From Ectocarpus siliculosus (lineage: Eukaryota > Sar > Phaeophyceae > Ectocarpales > Ectocarpaceae), in contig FN649753.1 in the NCBI GenBank assembly GCA_000310025.1, positions 495,804-539,731 of the forward strand: a stretch of 43,928 bases of DNA, read 5' to 3'. The position numbers were made by a program, and so were the translations under genes. Under the pieces are notes generated by a model. That model saw only the letters and a list, made by a program, of their open reading frames with translations. It did not search any database and was not told where the DNA came from. Shown piece by piece: positions 32,023-43,599 of the stretch (position 1 is the first letter of the stretch; each line of letters starts with the position of its first letter).

Positions 32023-33719
32023 TTAAACCATGCAGCTCTCGATCACCCCGAGGACGATTCCGTCCGTCACCACGTCGTGAAGCAGCTGCCGCTGGTTGGA
32101 TAGCCGGTGGCGAGTCGGAGCAACGCGTAGGTCGACAAGGGGGGATGGGGGGGGGGGTGTACTCATAGCCGTGCGTGCCGTAGTCGTTAGACCATTGACC
32201 TTGGGGTGGGGGTGGGGAATAATTGGAGGTGGCCGAGCCCACAAGTGCTTAACGACAAAAAACAGAGTTGATGGAAGGAATACTTTCTGCAGTCCGGGCA
32301 CAAAAGAAACCAACGACATGACGTTCCGGTCGAGAGCAGCAACCGTCCGCAAGCATCTAGCTGGTAGGCCGGCACGATAACACCACCCAGCGCTCTTTTG
32401 ATCGTCAACCCACCTTGCTTCCTCTCGCGTCCGGGCCGACAATATTGACAAGGGCTCCCGCCGCGGAGATCTACATGAAAAACCGTCGCCGTCATCGCCG
32501 CCGCCGTTGCCACCGTAGACATGAAAAAAAAACCAGCAGCGACGAGGGTAACGTCGTCAAGCCCAACGAACGAATTTGGCACCCGTACAACCATGCACTG
32601 CATTGTCAAAACGCAGCAAAAAGCGGTCTCACAGATGCGATGGGGCAACGGTTGGTTGCCTGCGAGATGAGGCACACCTAAACCCGGAAGCACTGTCCGC
32701 GGTAAAAAGCTGTATTGAGGTACGGATACGGGCGGGCGCTACCATAGTAGCAGCCCGCAACGTGTGGCATCATCACGCCGCGTGCAGGGCTTCACATTAT
32801 CATCTCCTGCGGCCCCACTCCTACAGAACCGTGGGAAGGCCGATCTCCCGTACTTGACCACCCTACAGTACAAGATGAGTCTTGCCGATCTCCTGTTCTC
32901 GACCACCCTACAGTAAAATACAAGTCTCCCCTAGTACAACCGAAGAACAGGCATCGGCTCATCGTCGGGGGTGGCGTTTTTGCTAGCATTCGCAAGACAC
33001 AGCGCCCGGCTTTACCGGTGGGGCGACCGAGCGGCGGAATTCTGCCGCTGGGGTGCCTCGCGACGTGAAGCCACAGCCACCCACCTGGCTCTTGACGTGT
33101 CGCCCGACCAGCAAATCAGCCAGGGGCTCCACGGCTCCAAAGCTCTCGAGCAGCAGGGCGCGACTCTTCTCCTCGCGCGAGAGGTTCTGTATCGTTCCCG
33201 CCGCGCCTCCGCACACGTGTGCCTCGTGAGATCGAAGGAGCCGAACCAACCGCGGCAAGCCCCCCTGCTTCGTACGCGTTGTGGTCCCACAGGATGTGTC
33301 AGCTTTGGTTCTTCTATTGCTCGAGTGTGGTCCCACAGGTGGACCATTGCTACTGTTGTTGTCATGTGGTTGTAGTCGTTGTTGTTGCCGTAGTTGTTTC
33401 AAACCCGATCTACCCCTCCCACTTTTCGCCCACCTCTTCCCGAATGATCCCGATGCTCCGGGCGTCGGTGCTGAGGTTGTGGACCGTGCCCAGCGCCCTC
33501 GCTCGTACTTTGGGGCTGTCGTCTTCCAGAAGTCTCACCACCGCGCCGATTAAACCGTTATCTGGTTGGTCGATACGCGAGTGAGCACATTCAGAACAGA
33601 ACAAGCATCCGCGATGCTGCGTCTATTTTGGCCATGGCATCACAGCCAACATTGACTTGTTTTCTCCGGTTGTTGGTGTCGACCGAAGTCGCACCAATCG
33701 ATTTTTGTGGGTGAGACAG

Positions 33720-33750
<31 letters not shown>

Positions 33751-36700
33751 GAGGTGTTGCATCTCTGGAGTTGCGCGAGCTCGTGTATTACTTTAAAGGC
33801 TTGTTTCGGGCCATCAGTCAAAACGACGGATCTCGCGCAGTAAGCACGCCGAGCAAAGGAGAAGAACGGCGTGGGGGTGCAACTGTCGAGAGCCCATTCT
33901 ACAACCGCAGAAAACAAAGCGCCCGGCATTTGGTAGATGTTGCAACAACGCGGGGTCTCAGCATGGAGTGGGAGCTCAGGCGGACCGAGTCATCACACTC
34001 CAGGGTACGTAGTCTTCTGCCACAAGCCCGGCGAGGGGCGAGGAACGAACTCGCAACTCAAGACGTTGGTCGAGCGGTTTTCTGGAAAAGGCGCGTTGCC
34101 ACTAATTGGCCATGTTTGTTGGCAGGCTCGAAGCATTAAGCGAAACACCTTAGACCTTCGAACAAGGTTCGCGTGCGTGAGGGTCCAACGATCGATGTCA
34201 CCTGCCTCTTGTGGCGTCCCTGCCGGGCTTGTCGAAGCACACGCTCTGCAGCGCTCCTAGCCCGCTTGCCTGACGGCGCCGTGAAGGTTGCCGGGGTGGA
34301 GAAGAGAAGAGAACGGAGAAACAAAACGGGCGAGATGAGGTGGAGCAGGACAAGAGCAAGATATACCAAACAACGTGCGAGGACAGCGGGGAGGGAAAAA
34401 ACAAGGGCCGGTACACACGAACACCAGATTCTTGCAGGCAGTTTTCTCCCGTCGGGGGGGGACAACCATGTGCAAGGGCACCGCACAGATTTTTCTACGC
34501 GAAACCACGCGGGAGGGAGACACGACCCTATCGACAACCATGTGCAAAGGCACCGCACAGATTTTTCTACGCGAAACCACGCGGGAGGGAGACACGACCC
34601 TATCGACAACCATGTGCAAAGGCACCGCACAGATTTTTCTACGCGAAACCACGCGGGAGGGAGACACGACCCTATCGACCCTATATACGCGCGCGGTGAT
34701 GGTACCAGAGAAAACGAGAAACAGATACATACATAGATGGAGCCTACTTCTAACCTTCAAGTGTTCGTTGCCGGAAAGTACCAGGGGTCCAAGCGCCTCA
34801 ACACCACCGACCTATCATAAAGGTTGACGATCAAGGGAGGAGGGGGTTGTTTCGGAAGAAGATGCAGCACGCACTCCTGTCGCGAAAGAGCAAGGGAAGG
34901 CGGTAAGCGGTAGAAGAAAGTCCGGTGACCGCTACATATTGGCATGTCAAGTTCTACGCCAAACCGTTACGTCGGGGGATTGAGGTCGACGGTTGCCACC
35001 GTTTGGTGCGGGTAGGGTGATGGTGGTGGAGGTGATGCCACATGCGTTGATTCGGCATGTATGTCAGGGTAGATGCTCGGGGGACGACGAGCTGTTACAG
35101 GCCATCGTTCAATTCTTGAGGGAATTGCTTCCCGCGCCACCAGAGAAAATGAGCATCGAATCGGAAAAAGTACATAGCGTTGTACGAGGGTGCAATCAGT
35201 GCCGTCTAAAACGAGTCGTCTTTCGTCATTGTCCTAATCGCCAACCACTGGGAGAAACCTATTGGCTATTTGGTTGTTTTGGGCGCTCTCTGGTGTACGC
35301 ACTCCCAGTGTTCTATGTATCTCGTACTTCCTTGCAAGCAACGCGTGGAAAAAAACGAATGAATTGCGTTGTCGTGTGCATGATACCTGGTGGAGTGAGA
35401 AAGCACAAAAAAAAAGAACTGTACATTCCACACCCCCTTTTCTTGCTCAAGGAATGCCTGACCTCCAAGAAGTACTGCACATTCCCGGCGTCGTAGCACA
35501 TGTTCAACACCACATTCGCACACTCGCACGATACCCTTGAGAGTGTCGGACAACGATTACCGCGGGCGTGCGGGGGGGGGGGGGGAAGGGCAGGAGGCGC
35601 GAAGGGAGGCAGAAAAAAGGGGCGGGTGGAGGTGGGGAAGATAAGAGACAATAGGGTGCGGGCGGATGCTCTAAATGATGGTAGTGCTAGAGATGCCCGG
35701 AGTGGAAGTGGTGCCCAATTACCAACTGCTGCACAAGAATGTTATCTTCACAATGCTCCCCGAGCAAGCAGTCGGCAGATGAAAAATCTCGCGGTGCTCA
35801 CATGTCCATGCCATCCGAGCTCATCAGAGTGGTCAACGTCTGGACTGCCGGCCGGCCCAGTGCTGCTCGATTGGATTGTTTGCGCAGGAGCACTTTCAAC
35901 ACCTGGACGAACGTTTGTTCAAAAGGGTGTCGTCGTGTTATTATGTCAGGTGCTTCGGTACGTTAGGGTGGCAGGAGGGGTCATGAAAGGTGAGAGTCGA
36001 ATCGACCAGCTGAGGGAGAGTGGTGTGGAGTGCGCGATCACTTAGCGAACTACCATCAGGGGCAGAGAAATGGCACCCCTCATAGGGCGACTTTCAAACC
36101 TCGATTCGATTGCTCCACAAACAAATGGGCGCGGAAACACCCCGACACGTCTAAGGAAAGTACGAGATGTTTCGAAAAACATACTTCATGTTTGTTTGTT
36201 GATGTCTCAAGCTTGGTTGGTTGTGGAGCAATCGGTCTCCGAAAATCGGTCTAGGCTGGTTGCCAACTCTACGCCTCTTGCGGTACTTGCACTCTACAAA
36301 AGATCTAGCTCGACTAAGTAGTCAAGCGCAACCCACGAAGGTGCGATGCACTTTACGTGACCTAGCTGGTTGTGCTATAGTTGTGGCAGTAGTCTAGTGT
36401 GTAATACTTATGGCGTTCCGAAACCACGCGAGCCCACGGCTGGATGAAGTGTTGGTACCTGACAGCTCGTACGTGTGCTGTGCCTATGGCTCGTCAAAAG
36501 GGAATCGTCACAGCTGCAAATAACTTGATGCTGTGCCATGTTCGTGTCTGCATTCACCAGACGAAAATGCTGTACACCATGGGCGGCACGAACGGTGGAA
36601 GGATAAGGATCCCGATTGCTTCTACAAACTGCATTCATTCGTGTTTACCTTCAATAGCAGCACCGGGAGAGGGCCATTCCGACCACCCCCTGATTCCAGG

Positions 36701-38603
36701 GTCGCCAAGATCGCCCTCATATCATCCTTATCCTGCGTTTTGACGCATAAAGCAGCATGTATGTGCTAAATTTGTTAGGGTGTCTATTCCGGCCTTGTAA
36801 TATGTAATGAATAGTCGACGACGCGCAACTGCATCGTTATATGGTTGCGCATAGTTGCGCGTCGTCGACTGTTCATATCAAATACAGAACCATACGCTGT
36901 AGCCACAAATGAATATAAGACGGCATCAGTAGAGAGGTAGGTGGCATGGCATCACAGAGGAATTATTACCCTGATCCGAAGGAGTTCAGACTGAGAAGCA
37001 AGGTCGCAGGGTCGTTAGAAACTGCGAACGATGAGTTTCTACACGTGTACAAAATATGCTGGTGTGTAGACTACAGCAGTACGCACAGCAATCAAACGTA
37101 ATAAAAAAAAAAATGACGTCGACGAACGATCGATGTGTGTCTGCGATCTTTCTCTTGTGCTGCAAAACCGCTCCCGAATCTCGCATACCTCCTCCCCTCG
37201 CTTTTGTCTCTTTGGAACTACGGTCGGATCCCTGTTCGCCCCAAGAAACTCCTGTATGGCCGCCGTGATGGCTTCTTGGCCGTTCTCCACTATGTACAGC
37301 GAGGATTTGATAACAGACAAACGCGGTGGAATATGATCCCGTCTGTATTATTATCATGATGGCGGGATGGCGGGATGGCGGGATGGCGGGACGCCTCACG
37401 GGTTCGTGTCATTGTCAAGCCTGGTCTCTCCATCAAAAGTTAGATGGGTGCGATCGAGCAAGCTCTGTAGACCCCGTTCTAGGGAGGCAAGCCGTCTTCA
37501 GAAGGTAATGAGCTTGCCTTCATTCTACATTCCAATTCCCGACACGACGTATGCCACAACTCTACTCGACGACAGATGCACACGGGAAGAGGGAGCGACC
37601 GAGATATCGTACGTGCACCAACGGGGTACCAGCATCGCATTGTTACTAGCGTAGATTCACCTCCGAAGGGTTGAAGCAGTAGCCGATTAATCAAGCCGAG
37701 GGTCGTGCTCATCGTGTCCAACCGTGGACCTTTGTCGGGAGGTGTGTACACATGGCCGCATGCAAATCTCTCTACGAATCTTTGAATCTTTGTCGGGCAA
37801 AAAAAGGTACATACCTAGACTACAGTCTAGGCATCGGGCATTCTAGCGGGCACCAAGACAGACCCAAGTAATAGCGCCCTCTCCAATCTATTTTACCTTC
37901 TCTTCCGCCGGATTGGGGTTGGGATAGTAGGATCTGGGGTGGGTCGCTGGGGGCGTTGTAGGTCCGTAGGTTCGTTGTGCAGCAGTGTATCGAAAAATAT
38001 ATGTCGAGAGGGCACGACGAACGGGTCAGAATCGGGTACAGGGCCTCACCAGCGCGATTTAGTGCTAAATAGGAGGCGAGCGCTACATACATTGTCTGAT
38101 GGTCTCGTCGACAAACTTATAGTCAAACACCGGAACTCGAAAGGAGGTTTCACTTCTTCTCCGAAAGATAACGTACACCGGTATGTGGGCCACTCATTGT
38201 GCTTCCCGGCGAGAGACCATGTACGACGGTTGACGATTGATTCTCGAGTGCGTGCATGCAAGCTGTATTAGCTACTGTACATAGGGCTGCGTATTTCAAA
38301 ATTAAAAACGGTCAATATCATGGACTTAGATTAGCACGCACAGAAAAAAATGTGAAAGACTCTAAGCTGCTGACTTCTTGTGGGCAATCAAATGGAAGCA
38401 GTGCCGCGCGCAACCGGGCACCTTTCTTTTGTGCTGAAGGACTCAACAACACGCAGTGAGAGACGGGAAAATACATTTTCTTTGCTCACGATCGAACCTG
38501 ACCTTTGCTGTTCAAAAGTGAAATGGGGCACGTACGTGCCGTGACCGAGAGCTGTTTGCATGTGACGAGCGGCACCTAGCAACCCCGCGCTCGCCCCTCC
38601 CAT
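32023..38603 (-). CDS. Armadillo-repeat protein
   Basis: ARM/beta-catenin-like repeat solenoid, probably a protein-binding scaffold; partner unknown. The C-terminal exons are firm: 33434-33561 (IGAVVRLLEDDSPKVRARAL, GTVHNLSTDA), 33085-33267 (GGLPRLVRLLRSHEAHVCGG, AAGTIQNLS), 32414-32470 (ISAAGALVNIVGPDA) and 32023-32091. Proposed upstream exons, in coding order: 38503-38603 (ATG at 38603), 38091-38158, 37661-37729, 37189-37289, 35463-35522 and 34202-34269. Their phases join (2,1,1,0,0,2), and they give plausible sequence such as FDYKFVDETIRQ and ANVVLNMCYDAGNVQYFLE. The next exon starts at 33831 (SVVLTDGPKQAFKVIHELAQ) in the right phase. Its 3' border is unresolved: it runs into a CT repeat, and the only donor that fits the phase with G is a weak one (ATTG then GTGCGA). 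ARMC subfamily not identified. Confidence 0.7.
32158..32203 (-). repeat. Dispersed repeat, TACGGCATGCACGGCTACGAGTAC family, copy 3 (short)
   Basis: On the minus strand: GGTCAATGGTCTAACGACTA then CGGCACGCACGGCTATGAGT, followed by a poly(C) run as in the other copies. It lies about 67 bp upstream of the last ARM-gene exon (32091). Confidence 0.65.
32838..32932. repeat. Two-copy tandem repeat of about 47 bp
   Basis: GCCGATCTCCCGTACTTGAC then CACCCTACAGTACAAGATGA is followed by a second diverged copy, GCCGATCTCCTGTTCTCGAC then CACCCTACAGTAAAATACAA. It lies in an ARM-gene intron. Confidence 0.6.
33709..33755. repeat. GA/CT microsatellite
   Basis: GAGACAGAGAGAGAAAGAGA and similar runs, at the unresolved 3' end of an ARM-gene exon. 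Comparable GA runs occur at about 15812-15832 and 40057-40078 in introns of the golgin and WDR12 genes. Confidence 0.85.
34463..34683. repeat. 72-bp tandem repeat, three copies
   Basis: The units start at 34463, 34535 and 34607 (CAACCATGTGCAAAGGCACC, ending GACACGACCCTATCGA) and differ by about one base. The period is a multiple of three and no unit contains a stop in several frames. The repetitive open frames there are therefore a by-product. It lies in a long ARM-gene intron (34270-35462). Confidence 0.9.
36051..36283. mobile_element. MITE family copy C
   Basis: The left arm, AGAAATGGCACCCCTCATAG then TTTCAAACCTCGATTC and GATTGCTCCACAAAC, is mirrored on the right by GTTGTGGAGCAATCGG, AATCGGTCTAGGCTGG and CTACGCCTCTTGCGGTA. 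It lies in an ARM-gene intron. Confidence 0.65.
36807..36876. repeat. Strong 18-bp hairpin (inverted repeat)
   Basis: The arm AGTCGACGACGCGCAACT (36813-36830) is perfectly complementary to 36853-36870 across a 22-nt spacer. The stem extends about four more pairs past one mismatch. It lies in an ARM-gene intron between MITE copy C and the exon at 37189. It could be a foldback remnant or a structured RNA element. Confidence 0.75.
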
Positions 38604-39135
38604 CCATCAACCCCGACCCGAAACCGACCGGCCTGTCCTATCTGGCTAAGGCACACCTCAAGTCAAGCGTTGTCTTGTAAGAGCCATCACCACGTCCGCA
38701 ACACGAGGGTGTATACATGGCTATATCGCGGTTGCTCTCGCCAATCAATCTGGAAAGAACGCTTCGTCCCCCGTTCTTTCAGCTTAACAAAACCAACCGA
38801 TCAGGGAGAACAACTACGCGGGAGAGGGAGGATCGGGACAGCACAGACTTGCAGCAAACATGTACTAACAAAGCACACACGACAATAGTACTACCAGGCA
38901 AGCACGGGGACTCAAAATCTCCCCCAAGCGCAGAACAAGCTCAGATAGAGCAGCTCACGTTGTAGCACCAATGCTCACCTCCGAGCCTCTGTCAACGCTC
39001 TCATGGCAAAAATCAAAGAACAACACTGCGTTGAAATTCGGTGACACTTCGAAACCGAGGGACATATGCATACAAATAGCACGGGGATGCGTGTCCTGAG
39101 AAAACAACCGCTGGTCACGTCAACACCAACATCAG
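38604..39135. other. Intergenic region upstream of the ARM gene, downstream of WDR12
   Basis: 532 bp. Both genes are on the minus strand, so this holds the WDR12 3' UTR and the ARM-gene promoter. I see no repeat or additional coding signal. Confidence 0.5.
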
Positions 39136-42100
39136 TCAATCGTGATTCCTCTCCGGCACGACATAAGTCTTGACCGCTCCGTCTTCCCCCCCGCTGACAA
39201 TCTTCCCGTCCTGCCAGCCGCAGCAGAGGGCCTTCCCCCGGTGCGCCTGGGCGCTGTGCAGCGGCAGCGTGGAGCGGATGTCCCAGAGCTTGACCGAGCC
39301 GTCGTGGCTGCAGCTCAACACCTACACGCGAGGGAGCAAGAGGGAAGCCATTGGACGAGGAAGCGACAAGAGCCCCTTCGATTGCACGCCTGCCTCCAAG
39401 CATACACGCATGATTTTGTGTTTCCCAAACCGCAATGAGACTGACGTCTTTTCGTTGGTCAGCCGGTTACCGCGGTCGATGCTTGTAACAAAAACACACA
39501 TGATACCCCTCCCCAGCCAGTACACGTAGTCACCCGTGTCCAGATTACGGACGCCACGTCCAATGGCGTGTTCTCTAGCCCGAAAGTAGCTGCAGACGAG
39601 TAGTTCTAGGCACTTGCAAGCGGAAAACGAGGTCGACAGACATACTTCGTACCCGTCGCGGGGGGGCGTACACATTCATTGCTTGCCTTGAGCAACCAGT
39701 GACAATACATCGGGTTCTAGTGTGTTCAACACGGAACACCGTTCCCGTCCCCGAAACAGAATCAGCCTCTCCTAAACAGACGCAAGGAAGACGTGCCTAT
39801 CTCGTCTCGGGCGCTTCGCGAGGTGTGCAAGGGTTGCGTGAATACCTCCACTAACGATTCTCGCACGCACCATAGTTTCCGAACCCGGAGCCCACTTCAC
39901 GCCCGTGACCCACTGCTTGTGGGAGCTCAGGGAGGCCCTGGTGAGTGTCTCTCCCTGCGTGCGAGTGTCCCAGATGCGCACTCGTGCGTCCGGATGGCCG
40001 GTCGCCAGCATCCTAACACGCAGCAGTAGAGACGTAGAAGAACGGACGTGGCGGAGAGAGAGAGAGAGAGAGAGAGTGAGTGGATGGGCGTTCTAGAGGA
40101 ATCCGAACAGCAAAATGGACGGCTACTTAGTGGGCCAGCGCTTTGTACGCGCAGAAGAGCAGCAAACGGCGTGGGTAGAGGGCAACAGGTAGCAGGGAAG
40201 CCTACCAAAGGACAAGGGGGCGAGAGAAGGGAGGGTTGTTGCTTTCGTGTTGACTTTTATGGGTCATTTCTATCTTCTCTTTCGACTATTCAATAAAGCG
40301 TGTATACATACCACAACCACACCTCTGTGGGGTAATCAGCTTGTGACCATGGAAGGCGTCAGTTGGGCCGGTAAGATGCACATCAGTCACTTGAGTAGAG
40401 TGCGGAACGGTGTTTGATGTGAAGCCACCACCACCACCACCAACTACAACAACAACAACAACAACCCTAAACCTGAGCTCCTACCTTCCGCTCTCCGAAC
40501 AGCCAAGACATGTGACCACCTTGGATGCGTGAACAACAACAACCCGCAAAAACAACTCGAGAAAGCTTAGCTCCTTACCTCCCGCTGTCCGAACAGCCAA
40601 GGCACGTGACCGCCTTGGGTGCGTTGAGAGTATGTAAGCAGTCCTGCCTCTCCGCGTCCCACGTCTTCACCGCACGGTCCAACGACGCGCTGTACAATGT
40701 GCTGCTAGGTACCACTACCGCTGCTGTCTGCGGCCTCCCTACCCCCCCCGGACCCGCCAGCCCGGTGACCGCCTGAGCGTGGGCACGAAAGCTCGCCAGA
40801 GGCGTCAGCTCGGTAACCGCTGCCGCCGCCGCCGCCGCTGCACCCGTGTCCGTCTTTCGACGTTTCGTACCCTGTCCGCATAAAAATCCGAAACCGTTTC
40901 CATTACAATTTGACAGAAGAACCTGGGAGGAGAGGCATGCGCGTCCCACCCGAGCCAAGGCGGTTTTCTGTCTAGGCGCATGTTGCCGGTTCCGCGAAGG
41001 TTGCGCTCTTGATCCACATCTACGGAGCGACAAACCAAAACGTTGTCCCAATCACTCGTATGCCAAACCCCTACGTGCGGCCCGCATCACCGGACACCGC
41101 AAAAAATACAAAGGAGCGCACACCAATCCGGAACGCGCTCGCGAAACGGTTACACCAGCCGCGTACCTGGGCGTCATCCCCGTCCGCGTGCCCCCCCTCC
41201 AGGCAGGCCACGTCCCACAAGCACACGTGGCCGCTCCAATCGCCGGTGTACGCCCTCGGGGCTCCGCCGCTGTCACCGCTGCCTGAGGCGGCGGCGTGCG
41301 CGGCGGAGATGCTGTTGGCGTGGCCCCGGAGAATTGCAGCTGCCTCCAGCGAGGAATTCCTGGTGTCGGGGACCGGGGTGCAAAAGGGGGCGGGGGCGGG
41401 GGCGTGCTCACGTTTTGCATGCTTTAGTTGTTAAGACCATTGACCACGCGTTCTCGAGAGGACGGGTCATTGCCCCCACAGCATAGGAGGAGGGGGGGGA
41501 TAAGGACAGCAACAGTCGTGGAACAAAGCTGCGCGTGAAGAAAAACGACGGAACAACGAAAAGCAGCACCGTACCACGCCATCGCATATACGTGTTATAC
41601 CATCTTTTATGCCTATTTCGTACTGCTCCAACTACGACAATATACTGCTGCTGCCACAACAACCACCACCACCAGTAGGACTACAAGCGAGAGCAACAGC
41701 TGCCTGCCTGTCTCACCCGCCCGACCCCGCTCTTCTCCACAGCCTTGCCGTCATGTCCTTGCTACCGCTCAAGAACCCTGCGGCGTGTGCCCCCCCTGGT
41801 CTCCCTCCCGCCAGCGAGGGCACCGCACAGAGAGCCGTAACTGGAGCCTGGTGCGCCTTTTCCAGAGATGTCACCTGCTCGGGGAACCGCGGGGAACCGC
41901 GGTAGAGGGGAGGGGAGGGGGGGGGGGGGGGGTCATTGCTTGCCGCAGTCTGTTGGGCAATTCATACAAGTCTCTTGCGGGGGTGGATGGATTTCTCATC
42001 CGTGGATGCAACGTAGCTTCCGCGGGCAGCGAGCGCAGACAGCAGTGCTTTGCAGACAGAAAAACGTGCGGTGTGGGGTGCTACAACGCAATACCTCTCT

Positions 42101-43516
42101 CCCTCGAAGTCATGGGGGATGCGCCTTCCAAGCAAGTACTCCAACACACATACCAGCCCGCGACTCTTGTAACTAGCTTCAGAGAGGACAAAACCAGCCC
42201 GTGCCACATGCCACTTTGCGAGCGTAGCGATACATTTCAGAAAACAAAACCGTACAACCTGCGCTAACCTTGCAGCCGGGGCCGTAGACTCGCAGGCAGC
42301 CATCGTAGCAGCCCGTCACGAAGGTCTCCAGACCCGCGCCCGCGCCGGCGACTGCGCTCACCCAATCCGGCTTGGGTTTCGTGAGAAGAAGCAAGCAAAG
42401 CAGCCAACGAGTGTGGACAAGGGATGCGACAAAGGGGAAGGGCAAGTGAGACAAGGGTCTATAGAGAATGGCAGTACGACCCTGACCTGCCGCGACGCAG
42501 TCAGCAATAACAGTCACAAACCTGTTTCCTACGGCGACAGAAGCGACAACAACCCCGTTCCCGCCCGCCACTCGGCGAAGCCCTCGGTAGCAATGGACTG
42601 TGCTGGTAGCAGTCTAACCATTCCACCCGGAAAGCACCAGACGAGGACAAAAAGTTGATGCCCAGATACATGTAGACTTGCAAACATCGACGATAACATT
42701 GTAAAAAATAGAGCACAAACTGTTGTCTCCGCCGCCGCCGCCACCGGCACCAAGCCCGGGTTTCGTGACCCCCTGTTTATAACGACGTGCCCTGTATAGC
42801 GACCACGAAATCGCGGGGCTGGCCCGGACTAATAGCCATTTCAAAATATCGGCAACAGAGGCCTGCCCTGAATCGCGTCCATACTCCTGACTAGGGGTCG
42901 CCAAAACCGGGCCCCACCGCTGCATCACAACTAAAACCTAGCGGCCATGCACCCACACATAGGACCGCCTTCGCGAGAAATTAAGTTTACGAGGAAATAG
43001 AACAGGTGTAGAGGGGGCTATCAGCTATCCCTATAACCCTAACCCAACTCCCCCGATTGCACGCTTTATCCAACATGTTTACATAAATACGAACAACCCT
43101 GCCAAGGCTGCCGCGGACCGACTTGGCGAGAAAAAAATTAGGTTTGTGAGGACCTACAACAGGGAGGGGGTACGCAGACCCTACATACCAATTCCCCATG
43201 TAACCACAGCCCAACTGCGACGCTGTACAGTACATACCTGATCGGCGTGCTCTGCTTCAGTGGGCTGGCGGAGCGCCGGCAGGTACTCCACCTCCAGCAC
43301 CGCCTCCCCGCTCAAGGCGTGCCTCTGCATCACCGACCGGAGGGAGCTCCGAAGGAAGCGGCCCATCACGAGCATGTCGAACGGGGTCGGCGGGTCGCGG
43401 CCCAGGAGGTGGTTGACGACCTCGGAGAGACCATAGCGCTGCAGGCTCTCGGGAACGGCCACGGGGGTCTCGGTGACCCGGATCGACGGGACCTTCGTCA
43501 CGAACTTCACCCGAAC
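39136..43516 (-). CDS. WDR12: WDR12 / YTM1, ribosome biogenesis factor, 5' incomplete
   Basis: Subunit of the PeBoW complex (Pes1-Bop1-WDR12; Nop7-Erb1-Ytm1 in yeast), needed in the nucleolus for 27S rRNA processing and 60S assembly. Exons in coding order: 43238-43516, 42269-42370, 41717-41874, 41167-41359, 40579-40871, 39871-40012 and 39136-39321. Phases 0,0,2,0,2,0 all join, giving about 450 residues. Exon 1 is the NLE domain: VRVKFVTKVPSIRVTETPVA, LQRYGLSEVVNHLL, PPTPFDMLVMGRFLRSSL. WD repeats follow: TFVTGCYDGCLRVY, FLSGSKDMTARLW, AYTGDWSGHVCLWDV, LYSASLDRAVKTWDAE, LATGHPDARVRIWDTR, WVTGVKWAP, LSCSHDGSVKLWDIR and IVSGGEDGAVKTYVV. A basic KRRKTD linker precedes repeat 4, as in the family. 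The start codon is not in readable sequence: the frame stays open upstream of 43516 without an ATG, and a weak acceptor (AAAAG) there suggests a further 5' exon. Confidence 0.93.
39437..39486 (-). repeat. Copy of the TGACCAATGAAAA repeat
   Basis: On the minus strand: AAGCATCGACCGCGGTAACC, GGCTGACCAACGAAAAGACG, TCAGTCTC. It lies in the last WDR12 intron, about 115 bp upstream of the final exon. Confidence 0.65.
42966..43205 (+). repeat. Dispersed repeat with GCTTTATCCAACATG core, copies 3 and 4
   Basis: The first copy (about 42966-43108) matches 12236-12372 along its length, with AAGTTTACGAGGAAATAGAA and GCTTTATCCAACATGTTTAC. A second, partial copy follows at about 43118-43200 with the same GCGAGAAA, GTTTGTGAGGA and ACGCAGACCCTAC order. 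Both lie in WDR12 intron sequence. A further diverged relative in opposite orientation may be at about 21030-21090. Confidence 0.55.
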
Positions 43517-43599
43517 CTTTTGTTCGCGTAGAGGGTTTCGACAGTGGGGGTGGCGATCAAATGTTGGTGATGGTAGAGGGCGCCGGGGGTCAATCGCGA

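Noticed and set aside
34017-34140. tRNA-Ser/Leu-like sequence (TTGGTCGAGCGGTT, then GGCTCGAAGC)
   Set aside because: The A-box resemblance is fair, but the B box is poor and no clover-leaf forms.
34463-34683. CRISPR array or coding repeat protein
   Set aside because: The three units are directly abutting 72-bp copies without variable spacers, in an intron of a eukaryotic gene.
35027-35190. Plus-strand frame with GDDELLQAIVQFLRELLPAP, ARM/HEAT-like in pattern
   Set aside because: It is opposite to the supported ARM exons, has no good donor after it and no partner exon on the plus strand.
35676-35945. Plus-strand frames such as EVVPNYQLLHKNVIF and GLFAQEHFQHLDERLFKRV
   Set aside because: All three frames look equally protein-like, no domain is recognisable and no splice chain could be built. 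It lies inside an intron of the minus-strand ARM gene.
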